From NCBI RefSeq assembly GCF_947179515.1, contig NC_067487.1, forward strand, positions 40,938,766 to 41,002,765: 64,000 bases of DNA, in the 5' to 3' direction. The notes beneath the pieces were generated by a model. It ran no database searches, had not been told where the DNA came from, and worked only from the letters and a program-made list of their open reading frames with translations. Position 1 is the stretch's first letter; the number at the start of each line of letters is the position of its first letter. This stretch comes from Apodemus sylvaticus (lineage: Eukaryota > Chordata > Mammalia > Rodentia > Muridae). A program made the translations under genes and the position numbers. Below, in pieces: positions 1 through 10,602 of this stretch.

Positions 1-34
1 GGAGGAGGAGGAGGAGGAGGAGGAGGAGGAGGAA
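1..34. repeat. (GGA)n microsatellite
   Basis: Eleven GGA units sit at the very start of the window and probably continue upstream. This is purine-only on the + strand. Confidence 0.95.
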
Positions 35-885
35 AGAGCCCAGACTCTTTTTGACAAGGACATAGGAAGCAAATACCAAGTTGTATAAAGTAGACTTTCT
101 GAGTTTAAGCATTTACCTGTTCCTTTAAAAATGACTTCTCTCAGACCACAAATGTTCCTTTTGAAGGAAAGTCAAATATCTTGCCTATCTGTAATGGTTA
201 GAAATTGTATTGATAAAGAACCAATGCCTCCATACTCCCAGCTACACAGTGATGTCCTGCTAGAAGCTAACTGGGAAGTCGTGGACTGCAAGGTTTTGGA
301 TAACATTGACTTCCGCTCTCACCGTGACATCTGTAAATGAGTATAAATGCAGATAAGATTTTAGTCTATTGCCTTATCACGACTGTTGTGTGTTCCTGAA
401 AACTGACAGGCTAGCACATCATTCATGTATGACACTCATCTGATGCTATTTTATAGCTAAAAATTCCTTTAATGGGTCCCAGGCACCCAGTGACTGTTGT
501 TGCAGTGTGTGCTATTTATCGTTTGTTAGAGTTTGGTAAACAGAGTAACCTGTCAGAGGAAAATGCTGACTTTTGACCCTTTGTATTTCCAAGCCTTTAC
601 ATGGCTATTTACCGTTTGTCACGTGGAAACAGTTGGCCCTACATTCTGACAGCAAGTTTTCTTCCTAACTGTATTTAGGGTTCCCCATCCTCCATCCATC
701 CTAAGGCTTTAATGGTAGAGTGGCTTTTGCTTTTGAGGATCAAACTATTATTTGAAATAATAGCATCCTTCCGTGATACTTGGTGATAAAGGTATACTTA
801 AAATCAAGAAAGATAGTGTAGCATGTAAAACAAAAGTCATGCTGTCTGATGTGTCACCTCTTGCCTGTTTGTGTTTCCTTGCTAG
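35..885 (+). other. Nnt: Nnt intron, 3' part (upstream exon not in window)
   Basis: Intron sequence ending in the polypyrimidine tract and AG at 884-885. Mostly AT-rich unique sequence; I see no clear SINE or LINE here. A 69-codon open frame at 131-340 has no recognisable homology and is treated as chance. Confidence 0.9.
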
Positions 886-1031
886 GTGGCTTTCTGGTGA
901 CTCAGAGAATGCTGGACATGTTCAAGCGGCCCACGGATCCTCCAGAATACAATTACCTGTATCTGCTCCCTGGTGGCACCTTTGTGGGTGGCTACTTAGC
1001 TGCTCTCTATGGAGGGTATAACATCGAAGAA
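886..1031 (+). CDS. Nnt: Nnt exon: loop and membrane helix of dII
   Basis: The exon starts after the acceptor ttgctag and ends before the donor gtaagag. The first two bases (GT) complete a glycine codon begun in the missing upstream exon; 48 full codons follow. The translation contains VTQRMLDMFKRPTDPPEYNY and then LYLLPGGTFVGGYLAALYGG, matching mammalian NNT at the start of the beta-equivalent membrane region. The arginine- and proline-rich segment lies outside the bilayer, and the glycine-rich stretch begins a helix. Human NNT (from memory) has alanine where LPGG has its first glycine, and serine where YGG has its first glycine. This is normal divergence. The exon ends on a codon boundary. 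Confidence 0.97.
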
Positions 1032-1431
1032 GTAAGAGACCTTTGGAAGTTTTCACTTCTGCTAGTGTGTCTTTTTCCCTTTTAGAATTAATGTCGCTAG
1101 CATAATTCAAAGTATACAGAATATGTGACTCTGAAGGCAAATACAGTGGGGCCCTGTTTGGAACAGACTACCCAATGTCCTAAGGATGAGGAGCTGATGT
1201 GGGCTTATTTGTTAATTTTTAAGTTTTTCACATGCAGAAAGAGAATTAGTACATTCCTTGTGTGCCTGGCTAGATTGTTGTAAGGACACAATGGAATAAC
1301 CAGTTATCAGTTTGAAAATGTTTATACTTCCCTTCTCCACAAATATACAACAATCACTGCTTGTTAACAAAAGACATTATGCAATATACTACTTATGGCA
1401 ATATAGAATTTAACATTTTTATGTTGTAGGG

Positions 1432-1652
1432 CAGTGGTTCTCAACCTTCCTAATGCTGTGACCCTGTAATACTGTTCCTCATTTTGTGGTGACCTCCCCA
1501 ACCATAAAATTATTCTCATTACTACTTCATAACCGTAATTTTGCTACTATTATGAATAATAATGTAAATATCTCTGTTTTCTGATGGTCTTAGTGAACAT
1601 AGTGGGTCATTTGATCCCAAAGGGGTTGTGACTCATAGGTTGAGAACCACTG
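1432..1652. mobile_element. URR1-like hAT-Charlie DNA transposon relic
   Basis: Terminal inverted repeats are visible: cagtggttctcaacc at 1432-1446 and its complement ggttgagaaccactg at 1638-1652. The flanking 8-mers ttgtaggg (1424-1431) and ttgaaggg (1653-1660) are a 7/8 target-site duplication, the size expected for hAT elements. The 221-bp non-autonomous element is internally AT-rich and has no coding capacity. The name URR1 is from memory of the rodent consensus. Confidence 0.85.
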
Positions 1653-1658
1653 TTGAAG

Positions 1659-1926
1659 GGGGTACGGAGATAGGCCAGTTGGTAAAAAACACTTGCTATA
1701 CAAGCATAGGGTCATATATTGATCCACAAACCCCTGGGTGTGGTACTGTAATCCGAGCACTGGGGAGGCAGAGACCAGCAGATCCCTGGGGTTTGATGGC
1801 CAGGAGGAATGGCTTCCGTGGTGGTCTCCAGGAAAGTGGAAAACACTGTTTCAAAGAACAAAGGGGAATGGTACCTGAGAGAGGATACAGAGGTTGTCTT
1901 CTGACCCGCGCGCGCACACACACAGT
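1659..1926 (+). repeat. B4-type SINE
   Basis: A tRNA-like 5' part (gagataggccagttggtaa), a B1-like middle (gcactggggaggcagag) and an alternating GC/CA tail at 1907-1926 together match the rodent B4 (ID-B1 fusion) structure. Moderately diverged. It abuts the 3' target duplication of the URR1 relic. Confidence 0.75.
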
Positions 1927-2736
1927 CTTATGCTGTGTGCTAAGAATCATCAGATTGGAACTTAGAACGTGCCTAGGTGAAATAGAAAACAAGCTGAGGC
2001 TTTCCTGTTACTTGTTTTACATTGCTTTCCAGTGAATGACACTGGCGCTCAACTTGTCTGACAGCAGGAAAAAAAAAATCCCATCTGTCTTGGTTTCTTC
2101 TGTGCCCCCAGTGTGCAGTATTACCTCAGTGACGAGATGTCTTTTTTGAGAAGAGTTGAAGCTAGAAGTCTAAGACTCACATCTGAACTTGAGATTTTCT
2201 ACTTACTGATCTTATTTATCTCGGGGCAGTTATGTAACCTCATGATGCCCCGCTTTTTCATTTTATAAAGTGAGGACAGTGGGTCTTTCCCCACGTGACT
2301 TTCATGAGACTATTACGGTATGAGTAAGGCATATACGCAATTCCTGGCACTGATGACATGGATTGGCTGTTTTAAGACATGCCTACTGTTTTCAAATCTA
2401 ACAACAACCCCACTTAAATTTAGGTACTTTTTTTATATTTGTGTATGTTGTCAAATCCAGAAGTCTGTATAAATGGTGTAATTCTAAGTACAATATAAAG
2501 TATGTAATGCTTTTATTTTCCTAATGGATGGGAAAATCTTTTGAAGTGTTAGCAGAAGAATTCAGATTTGTCAACTGTGAATTTAAATTGTCCTTAGAGA
2601 CTCATGTTGTACAAGGGAGGCCTTCCCTGAGCCAACAGACCAAAGTTGTTTGTTTTTTTTTGTTTGTTTTTTTGTTTTGTTTTTTTTTGTTTTTTGTTTT
2701 TTTTAATAATCTTTTTCTCTTCTTTCCTTTGCAAAG

Positions 2737-2932
2737 ATCATGTATCTGGGCTCAGGCTTGTGCTGTGTTGGGGCCCTGGGCGGCCTTTCCACTCAGGGAA
2801 CAGCTCGACTCGGCAATGCCTTGGGCATGATTGGGGTTGCAGGAGGCCTGGCAGCCACCCTTGGAGGCCTGAAGCCAGACCCACAGCTGCTAGCTCAGAT
2901 GTCTGGGGCAATGGCTATGGGTGGCACCATCG
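2737..2932 (+). CDS. Nnt: Nnt exon: two dII membrane helices
   Basis: The acceptor is ctttgcaaag and the donor is gtgagtgc. The exon holds 65 codons plus one base, so it leaves a G that pairs with GA of the next exon to make glycine. Two hydrophobic glycine-rich helices are seen, IMYLGSGLCCVGALGGL and LGMIGVAGGLAATLGGL, linked by STQGTARLGNA, followed by KPDPQLLAQMSGAMAMGGTI. This agrees with NNT dII. Oddity: the last 16 bases of the exon plus the donor are repeated 36 bp downstream, so a second GT donor at 2969 could extend the exon in frame by 12 codons. Confidence 0.96.
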
Positions 2933-2988
2933 GTGAGTGCTGTGGGCTGGCAATGGGTGGCACCATCAGTGAGCGCTTGTTGGCTTCT
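2917..2988 (+). repeat. Nnt: 36-bp tandem duplication across exon end and donor
   Basis: The first copy, atgggtggcaccatcggtga, starts at 2917 and the second, atgggtggcaccatcagtga, at 2953. The first 15 bases of each are identical and both carry a GTGAG donor (2933 and 2969). The 3' parts of the two copies have diverged. The spacing is a multiple of three and the in-between sequence has no stop codon. Confidence 0.7.
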
Positions 2989-3207
2989 GTCTTCTTATGT
3001 CCTTCATGTGTCTGAAGAGAGTTAGGCTCGGAGACTTAGGTCTGAAGAGTTCTCCAACATTGAGGGCTTAATTTGAGGAGTGCATCATTTGGAAGAGTCC
3101 TCTTAGGGTAAACATTTCCCAGATTATTCTTACTCACATATGACAGATACTCAAGATAGAACCCGGGGAAGTATGTCAACTGAGTTAGAGAGTGGGATTA
3201 AAAAAAA

Positions 3208-3405
3208 GCCAGGCGGTGGTGGCGCACGCCTGTAATCCCAGCACTCTGGAAGGTAGAGGCAGGCAGATTTTTGAGTTCGAGGCCAGCCTGGTCTACAGAG
3301 TGAGTTCCAGGACACCCAGGGCTATACAGAGAAACCCTGTCTCAAAAAAACCCAAAATCCAAAAACACAAAAAACAAAACAAAACAAACAAACAAACAAA
3401 AAACC
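3208..3405 (+). repeat. B1 SINE
   Basis: A near-consensus B1 is seen: gccaggcggtggtggcgcac, a B-box-like gagttcgaggcc, gtctacagagtgagttccag and an A-rich tail that has drifted to AAAC/AAC units through 3405. Derived from 7SL RNA, sense to Nnt. Confidence 0.95.
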
Positions 3406-3703
3406 CAAGTGGCGTGAAGTTTATTTTCTTTTACTGATTGTATCCAGCATTACCGATGATAGGATAGGGGACTGGGAAACTTATATATAAATTCATTTTT
3501 TTTTCTGACTATAAACTTCAGTAGAAGATATGTTCTTAACTTTCAAACAACACATGACTGAGTTTAAAAAAAAAACCCTGCTGTTATAATCTTCTCTAGT
3601 GTTGTGTCAAATAGAGTGTCTTCTCTATATTGGCGCTCTTGTTAAATTTTCAGTAGTTTGGTGAACTGCTTTTAAAATAGAACTATTACTAAAACCTAAA
3701 TAA

Positions 3704-3860
3704 GCCAGGTTGGTGGTGGTACGTGCCTTTTGTCCCAGTACTTGGGAGGCAGAGGCAGTTGGATCTCTGCAAGTTTGAGGCCAGCCTGGTCTACAGAGTG
3801 AGTTCTAGGCTAGGGTTCCCGTCTCAAAAAACCAAAAACCAAACCAAACCCCCAAAACTT
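3704..3860 (+). repeat. B1 SINE, diverged
   Basis: Contains gccaggttggtggtggtacg, cttgggaggcagaggcagtt and gaggccagcctggtctacag, with an A/C-rich tail. More diverged than the copy 500 bp upstream. Confidence 0.92.
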
Positions 3861-4445
3861 AAATTACATAAGAAACAAAGGTAATACCAATAACATATAC
3901 CCCTTTGTAATTAATGTACAAGACTTTTTAATATGCTCTTGAGGTCATTCATGTCTCTTGTATGCTTATGGTAGAAGTACTGTGTAATGGCAGGCTGTTA
4001 TAATTTCTTCAATTCCCATTCAATGACATAAAACTGGTATGTTGAAATTATTCATGGCGGAAGTGTGGAAAGACCTAAGAAAGTGATGGAAAAAATTTAG
4101 CTTAAGCCTAAAATATGACTATGGCTATTACATTGTGAATTGCGCAAAAATAAAGTTTGGAAACTGTTACCATAGTGAAGAAGTCCCCCCACATAGTTGT
4201 TACAGGGGCAAAGTTTTCACTTTCATCTTAGGGTTCATAGCACAAACACAGCTTTTTTTTTCATTATACCTCTAAATATAATATAAATAAAATATTTACC
4301 GATGTTTATGTGGGAAGCATCCTTATTGGTTGCAAATTCTAGGTTTGCTACAGGTATGGGAACTTAGCAAAAGTTAACAAAGTCATGCTGTGAAAAGTCA
4401 ATAATCTTTTTGGAACTTGGAATAAAGGATACTGCACATGTTGAC

Positions 4446-4609
4446 GCTGGAGAGCTGGAGAGCTGGTGCAGTGGTTAGTGGTTCTGTCTGCTCTTCTAGA
4501 GGATCTGAGTTCAGTTCCTAGCTCCCATGTTAGGCAGCTCCCAACCACCTGTAGCTCCAGGTTCAGGGGACCTGATGCCATCTTCCAGCCTTCATAAGTA
4601 CCCCCCCCC
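4446..4609 (+). repeat. B2/B3-superfamily SINE, diverged
   Basis: Contains the tRNA-derived core gctcttctagaggatctgag followed by ttcagttcctagc and a C-rich end. The 5' end carries a short duplication of ctggagag. The subfamily assignment is uncertain. Confidence 0.75.
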
Positions 4610-4833
4610 AATTGTATATTTTATTACTTGAAAATCCTATCCACCTTTATATAAACTCGCATATGCACCTCCTCTCCTGTCTTCTGGTTGCTATGTATTT
4701 CCCAAAGGAGCATTTGCTTCAGGCTGCCCTTCATACTTCTCTGGAAAGCTGCGGGTCCTTTGGTAGCAATTCTGAGAGAGACACTGAGGGAAAATGGGTA
4801 TTGCATGTTCTTGGTGGGAAATTGCTTACCCAT

Positions 4834-5230
4834 TGTCTTAGTCAGGGTTTCTATTCCTGAGCAAACATGACCAAGAATCATGTTGGGGAGGGAAGGGTTT
4901 ATTGAGCTTACACTTTCCACATTGCTGTTGATTACCAAAGGAAGTCAGGACTGGAACTCAAGCAGGTCAGGAAGCAGGAGCTGATGCAGAGGCCATGGAG
5001 GGATGTTCCTTACTGGTTTGCTTCCCCTGGCTTGCTCAGCCTGCTCTCTTATAGAACCCAGGACCACCAGCCCAGAGATGGCACCACCCACAAGCCCCCC
5101 CCCCCACCTTGATCACTAATTGAGAAAATGCCTTACAGCTGGATCTCATGGAGGCATATTCTCAACTGTAGCTCCTTTCTCTGTGATAACTTCAGCTTGT
5201 GTCCAGTTGACACAAAAACCAGCCAGTACA
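4834..5230 (-). repeat. Rodent interspersed repeat (RMER1-like), antisense
   Basis: Begins tgtcttagtcagggtttcta and ends gacacaaaaaccagccagta on the + strand, which is the reverse of a common mouse repeat with the ends tgctggttttgtgtcaactt and accctgactaagaca. It is about 90% alike by eye to the copy at 61447-61842. Several related elements occur in this window. The family name is from memory and uncertain. Confidence 0.6.
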
Positions 5231-5396
5231 CCTGTGATCTTCAACAAATATTCAAATCCCCCCACTCCTTGTATCTCCTTACTACCTCTGTGAAAAATCC
5301 TTCAGAATTAGGGAATTTATTACCCAGGATTTTTCTTTTGTTTTGGCTCTAGCTAACCCAAGCTTAAATTTGTTTTCCTTAAAATTCCATCTGTTA

Positions 5397-5400
<4 letters not shown>

Positions 5401-5469
<69 letters not shown>
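5401..5469. repeat. (TA)n microsatellite
   Basis: About 34 uninterrupted TA units. Self-complementary, so it can extrude as a cruciform. It creates spurious open frames of alternating I and Y on both strands. Confidence 0.97.
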
Positions 5470-5472
<3 letters not shown>

Positions 5473-5864
5473 TAAACACTGGCCAAAGAGAAGAGAGCAT
5501 GGGCAAGTCACTCAGTGCGGACATATAAGTCATAAGGATGTAACATCTAAAGGGATGTAACTGGAGCTTTAAGCGGCCTTCATAAGCTTTTGTCTCAGGG
5601 TGTATCCGGAGTCTGAGGAGGCACGCACTGATACTGTACACTGTTTTTTGATGTCCATTAGATGGGGCAAGAAAAGGAGTTATTTTGACATGATACGCAT
5701 TAGCCAGTATTTTTCCTTCCACACTGTCCTTGTAGGAATATTTCGTCCACACAGGGAGCCAGGTAACGCTCATTTGCGGCAGGGATGTGAACCCTGCTTT
5801 TACCTTTGGTGTTTTCCAGAGGTCCATCAAGTTTACTCTCTCTTTGACCTTTGTTCCCCACCAG

Positions 5865-6098
5865 GACTGGCGATCGCGAAGCGGATCCAGATCTCAGACC
5901 TGCCTCAGCTGGTCGCTGCTTTCCACAGTCTGGTGGGCCTGGCTGCAGTCCTTACTTGCCTGGCGGAGTACATCGTAGAGTATCCGCATTTCGCCATGGA
6001 CGCCGCGTCAAACTTCACCAAGATTGTGGCGTACCTTGGCACTTACATCGGCGGAGTCACCTTTAGTGGGTCCCTTGTTGCCTACGGAAAATTACAGG
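5865..6098 (+). CDS. Nnt: Nnt exon: proton-channel helices of dII
   Basis: The acceptor is cccaccag and the donor gtaagtga. The split glycine (G|GA) is completed at the start; 77 codons follow and one G carries over. It encodes AIAKRIQISDLPQLVAAFHS, then LVGLAAVLTCLAEYIV and IVAYLGTYIGGVTFSGSLVA. The AFHSLVG histidine (codon 5924-5926) lines up with the membrane histidine (betaHis91 in the Escherichia coli enzyme) known to take part in proton translocation. The AKRIQ segment is the matrix-side loop. Several CpGs remain in this exon, as expected for constrained coding sequence. It is the longest of the ten exons here. Confidence 0.97.
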
Positions 6099-7352
6099 GT
6101 AAGTGATTTGATATAACGTATAGGTAAACGTCTATTTTTCAGGGTATCCAATTTTTAGAAAACCCCTTCAGAGTAGAGACCTTCAAGAGGAGTGATTTGT
6201 ATAGCACCCAGACACATGTAAAAGATTTTCCCCTCAAAAAGACGATTTATTTTAATTCTTAGAGGGTCTAAGCTTTGTGACACTTTTTTTCTGCAGACAG
6301 GAAATAAAGGAAATTAGTACACAAAAGTTTGTAGACATTAATGGGTATTTGATAATATGTATGAATGAAATAACAACTCTGTAACCTTAGTTTAGAGATG
6401 ACTGCATATTGTCTGTAGAAATGAACTCGTGTTTCCTAGAGTAGAGCCAAGCTTACTGGATGGCTTTGGTTAGTGGAACTCATTCTGAAAACCGGCAGGT
6501 GCTAGAGCACTCTGCCATGGCAAAGTTTACTACTGCAGTGTGGTATCATGAAAATGGAAGCTGAGTGAAAAATCCAGAGAGCCTCTGTGCAGCGCGCTCA
6601 CAAAAGAGTCCCTAGAGAGACTCGTTTGTGATGTGAAAATATGTTTTTGCCTCTGAATAATAAAGTTATTAAATGGGGGAAACTTCCATTAAGCTTAAAA
6701 AAAATCACAAATGAACTTCAAATCTAAGACATTCTTGTCTTGGGCTTTTTCTTTAGAAATAGCTAACAAGGGTTCTCCCTGGGGTTCGGTTTATAGCATT
6801 GGAAATGCTAATGTCCCAGAACTCTGTATTGAAGTTGTAAATAAACAAAACCATACTTAACAACTTCTGTGTTGGTCATACAGGGGGAAAATCAATTTTT
6901 AAGATTCCATGTTAGAGTATGTGATCAATGTAAGGAAAAGTACAGTTAAGTTGAACCTTATTTTTCTGTCTCTGCTAATTTGTTACATGCAGAAGTCTTT
7001 TTTTAAAAAAAAGATTTATTTTACTTATATGAGTACACTGTAGCTGCCTTCAGACACACCAGAAGAGGGCATTGGGTCCCATTACAGATGGTTGTGAGCC
7101 ACCATGTTGTTTCTGGGATTTGAACTCAGGACCTCTGGAAGAACCATCAGTGCTCTTAACTGCTGAGCCATCTCTCCATGTACCCCGCTGAACTCTTAAC
7201 ATGCCCTAACGTTTCATATCTGGTGCTATAAAACGATTTCTGAAGTATTGTACTGTTATTCTGATACTCAATTTTGGGAGTTTAGGATTCAGTGGCATGT
7301 GGGGTTTCCCACAACACCGTTTAGGTTCTGACTACCATCTGCTTTGGCTCAG
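6099..7352 (+). other. Nnt: Nnt intron with an antisense B2
   Basis: Mostly unique AT-rich sequence, with one antisense B2 SINE at about 7005-7180. It ends in ttggctcag before the next exon. No gene or RNA seen. Confidence 0.95.
7005..7180 (-). repeat. B2 SINE, antisense
   Basis: Reads, on the + strand, aagatttatt, gagtacactgtagctgcctt, cagacacaccagaagagggc, ggatttgaactcaggacctc and ctgagccatctctcc, which is the reverse complement of B2. The embedded ccagaagagggcat resembles the CTCF-like core known in B2 SINEs. Confidence 0.93.
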
Positions 7353-7513
7353 GCATTCTGAAATCAGCCCCTCTGCTGCTCCCTGGAAGGCACGCCCTCA
7401 ACGCGGGCCTGCTGGCTGCTAGCGTGGGTGGAATCATCCCGTTTATGGCTGACCCTAGCTTTACCACCGGCATCACCTGCCTGGGCTCTGTGTCCGCACT
7501 CTCCACTCTCATG
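7353..7513 (+). CDS. Nnt: Nnt exon: dII helices after the GKLQG loop
   Basis: The acceptor is ttggctcag and the donor gtaagtcc. G|GC completes glycine, then 53 codons end on a codon boundary. The product includes ILKSAPLLLPGRHALNAGLL, AASVGGIIPFMADPSFTTGI and TCLGSVSALSTLM. LLLPGRHALN is the conserved loop (LMLPNRHKMN in bacteria) between two membrane helices. My memory of the mouse reference at VSALSTLM is not certain enough to call a variant. Confidence 0.97.
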
Positions 7514-9481
7514 GTAAGTCCCCGGAGAGAAGTACGTACTAAGAAAAGAGCTGGGAACCTGTTGTTAGGTCACAATCTGGTCATGCCTCCGTCCCTTCAA
7601 ATGCCCAAGGGAAGAAACATGTCTAACAACTGGTTACATGCCCCTCGTTTCAGAACACAGAAAGTTAAAAAACTATGAGAAGAAAATCATGTTCGGCTAA
7701 TTGACTATCTAAGAGTCATCACATCTGACACCTTTATTTCTCTGGGGTTTTCACACTACCAACATGCAGGTGAACAGGAATTTTAAAAGCCAAGGGTTTT
7801 AACTCTATTCGGTAGGCACCTACTATGTGACAAGTTCTACAAATGATACTTTGAGGTTTATTTAATATGTGTAAGGTGGTCACAGCTCATGAGTTGCTCT
7901 TACGTTCTTTAAAAGATAATACGTGGAATCCAAGTAATTACGTGAAATGGGCTACACTTAATAAACCCAGTGTATTCACTGAGAGGGCTTATCCTTTTGT
8001 GGTGGGTTTTCTCTTCCTCTCCTGTCTGACTTTTACATATAATATATTGATATAAACAGAGATTCTGTCTCTGTGTTCAGTTGGGATTTTATTAGTAGAG
8101 GATGTAGTACATGGAATTCTGTTACTCATTCTTGTTTCACATTCCTCTAGACTGGTTTATACTTTTTAGACAGTCTTTATATTTTAAGGTGAGAAAAAAT
8201 ATTTATAGCACAGAGTTAGCTGTCTAGTCATTTTTTTTTTTTTTATCAAATACTGACCCTGGTTCAGAAACATATGATCTGTAGTATACAAATGAAACTT
8301 ATTCATGAGTTATTATAAGTTAGGGCATGACTTCAGTACAGACACATTAGGACACTGAAAAATGACTTGAAATTCTCTTTGTGTGCCTTATAGTCCAGCT
8401 TTCTTCTGTCTTATCTGGTGATGATTGTTTTGTTTTATTTAAATGTAAGAAAATAACTTTTGTAGTTTTAATCTAATCAAGCAGAAGTCCATATAATCAA
8501 ACCTATAATATAGAAATGTAAAATTTAGAGAATTGTCATTTTTGAGAAATGATGAATATATTTAAAAGAACTTAATAGCCAATATGAAATTATCCCCATA
8601 ACACAAAAGATACTTTTAATTGCTTTTGGCTTAGATATTTACATAGAAACAATGCAAAAAATGAAGAAGAATATAGAATGAGTGGCGAAAATCCACCCTC
8701 TTCCTGTTTACTTTCTTGTATTTAATAACTTTGGATTGCATCATGAGCATTGTTGAGGTTTGTTTTTTTGTTTTTTGTTTTTTTTGATGCACTGGATTCT
8801 GTTGTATTCGTTCCCAGTATTGATAACCAATGTTACTTTTGTTTTGGAGCTGCTAATGTGCTTACACTGAAGTTCTCTTGTAGTCTAACAACTGAAACCT
8901 GTTGTTATTTTAGCCTTAACAGAATTGTTTGGCATCTGGCTACAGTTTGAGTGTTAACTAGAGATTTGGGGAGTGTTTAGTATAGCATTTGGAGCTCCTT
9001 CAGATCACTCTAGCCCGCTCCTCTGTAGGATTTTTCTTTCTCATTTTTCAGCTGTCTTTGTCACCAAATCCACGTCCTCTGGATCGTCAAACAAGTAAGA
9101 CTGTGGACTGATGGCCTTAGTTTTGTCTCCTTCACTTGATACCAGCAGGGGCCTGACTTCAGTCTAAAGCCATTAAGAGCTGGGTCTATCAAGACACTCA
9201 TTGGTATATTTTATTTTTCTAAGGGAGAACTTCTTTCAGTGTCTACCAGGTTTCATCACTACTTTCATTTAGGTTTTTTTTTGGGGGGAGGGTGGTGACT
9301 AAATGTTTGCCGTTGATAAGCCCATGGGAGAGTTGATCATATGGGAGACTTGATCATCACCAAGTACCTGTATGGATATCTATTAATTAAAAAAATTATA
9401 ATGTTTAAGAGCCAAGACATGGAACGTCAGAGGCTTGGTGGCGTGAGCTTATGTCGCTCCTTTGATTTTTTTTCTGGCTAG
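7514..9481 (+). other. Nnt: Nnt intron, mostly unique sequence
   Basis: AT-rich unique sequence with short T runs (8232-8244, 8761-8785, 9273-9290). No SINE, LINE or gene recognised. Ends in the acceptor tctggctag. Confidence 0.93.
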
Positions 9482-9661
9482 GGTGTGACTTTGACAGCTG
9501 CTATCGGCGGTGCAGATATGCCTGTGGTCATTACTGTGCTAAACAGCTACTCGGGCTGGGCTCTGTGTGCCGAGGGCTTCCTGCTTAACAACAACCTGCT
9601 GACCATCGTGGGCGCGCTCATCGGCTCCTCTGGTGCGATCCTGTCGTACATCATGTGCGTG
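9482..9661 (+). CDS. Nnt: Nnt exon: GGADMPVV proton-path segment of dII
   Basis: The acceptor is ggctag and the donor gtaagaaa; exactly 60 codons in phase 0 at both ends. It encodes GVTLTAAIGGADMPVVITVL, then NSYSGWALCAEGFLLNNNLL and TIVGALIGSSGAILSYIMCV. This is the most conserved membrane stretch of the family; GGADMPVV...LNSYSGWA and GALxGSSGAILSYIMC are near identical from bacteria to mammals. GC content and CpG density are clearly higher than in the flanking intron. Being 180 bp and symmetric in phase, it could be skipped without a frameshift, but the loss would remove the channel core. Confidence 0.98.
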
Positions 9662-10370
9662 GTAAGAAATGCTCGCTCGAAAGAGAAGGGAAAGGACCCG
9701 GAGACGCGGCTGTGCGCGCCACTTCAGTTTGCGGCAGAAATAAATCTATTGGTTTTCATCATTTTCAGCAGAAATATGAGGTTTTTCTTTAGAGGAAATT
9801 TCTAAGGCCGCCTTAAAGATATCCAACTTCAAGGAGTTAGGAAAAGCTTACTGGGTAAAACTCTTGTAATGCTGTTCCCCATCTGGAGAGTGACACATAT
9901 TTATTAGTTTAGGGTATTTTTTTTCCCATTCTCTTCATGTTGTGTATTTGCTTGCCTGACCTTACTGTATTTTTCGATTCAGAATCATTTTGTCTTTCTG
10001 TGGTGTGAGACAGGCGCCTATCAACACAGCCCTGGCTGCCCTTGCGTTTGGGACTGGAATCCTCGGTCCTCCTGCTTACAGGACTGCAGGGCGGCGATAT
10101 GCTGTATCTTGCTTACACTTAAGTTTTAGAATATTACATACTATTGTCTTGTCTTTTTAATCATGAAAGACTCTGCCTCTAAAATCTTATTTAAAGAGCC
10201 TTATGGTAATCTGCCATGTGGATAGACAAAAATTTTCCCAACACTTCACAGTGTTGACTTTTTAATTTATCTTTGTGCATAGTACATCTTTGACATTTTT
10301 CACGTGTTTTATTTTACTCTTTGAAAATTTCATTTATCTATCTATATGTATTTTGATGAAATTCACCCCT

Positions 10371-10602
10371 CTTGATGGGTTTGGTACCACAGGCCTTTAA
10401 TCCAACTATTTGGGAGGAGGCGGGGGTGAGGGTGGGGGTGGGGGGCAGGGGGCCGGTCAGGAGGCAGGGGGTGGTGGCAGGGCGTGGCCAGAGGCTGGGG
10501 CGGGGCTGGGTGCTGGGGGCGGGGTTAGGAGCAGGGGTAGCCGCATTCTGTTAAAGGCTAGCCTGGCCAGGGTTACACAGTGAGACTTTGTCTCAAAAGG
10601 AA
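10371..10602 (+). repeat. B1 SINE split by a G-rich tract
   Basis: A left B1 part (caggcctttaatccaacta) is followed by about 130 bp of G runs (10413-10540), then a right B1 part (gcctggccagggttacacag, tctcaaaagg). The G-rich part has at least ten runs of three or more Gs and contains GC-box-like ggggcggggc at 10497-10506 and gggggcgggg at 10515-10524. Confidence 0.75.

Larger units (their letters stand above)
1032..2736 (+). other. Nnt: Nnt intron with URR1 and B4 relics
   Basis: Holds a hAT-type DNA transposon relic (1432-1652), an adjoining B4-type SINE (about 1659-1926) and unique AT-rich sequence. The acceptor is preceded by an unusually long T-rich tract (2646-2736) made of T and TG runs, which serves as polypyrimidine tract. 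Confidence 0.95.
2933..5864 (+). other. Nnt: Nnt intron rich in SINEs and a (TA)n tract
   Basis: Holds two sense B1 copies (3208, 3704), a B2-superfamily SINE (4446), an antisense 400-bp rodent repeat (4834-5230) and a 69-bp (TA)n tract (5401-5469). The rest is unique AT-rich sequence without a gene. It ends in the acceptor ccccaccag. Confidence 0.95.

Noticed and set aside
1628..2035. A 135-codon frame inside the second intron
   Set aside because: It covers the end of the URR1 relic and the B4 SINE.
2740..3015. The open frame running past the exon donor at 2933 as a longer exon with its own stop
   Set aside because: The donor gtgagt at 2933 is strong and the protein matches NNT only up to it. 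Only the in-frame second donor is kept as a finding.
5282..5830. A 182-codon minus-strand frame
   Set aside because: Its centre is the (TA)n tract read as alternating I and Y, and the flanks have no homology or splice support.
10012..10130. A second exon-like stretch after acceptor-like gtgagacag, open for about 40 codons
   Set aside because: gagacag, tagccctggctg-like and tgcttacagg words in B1 order suggest a decayed antisense B1; no good donor follows in phase.
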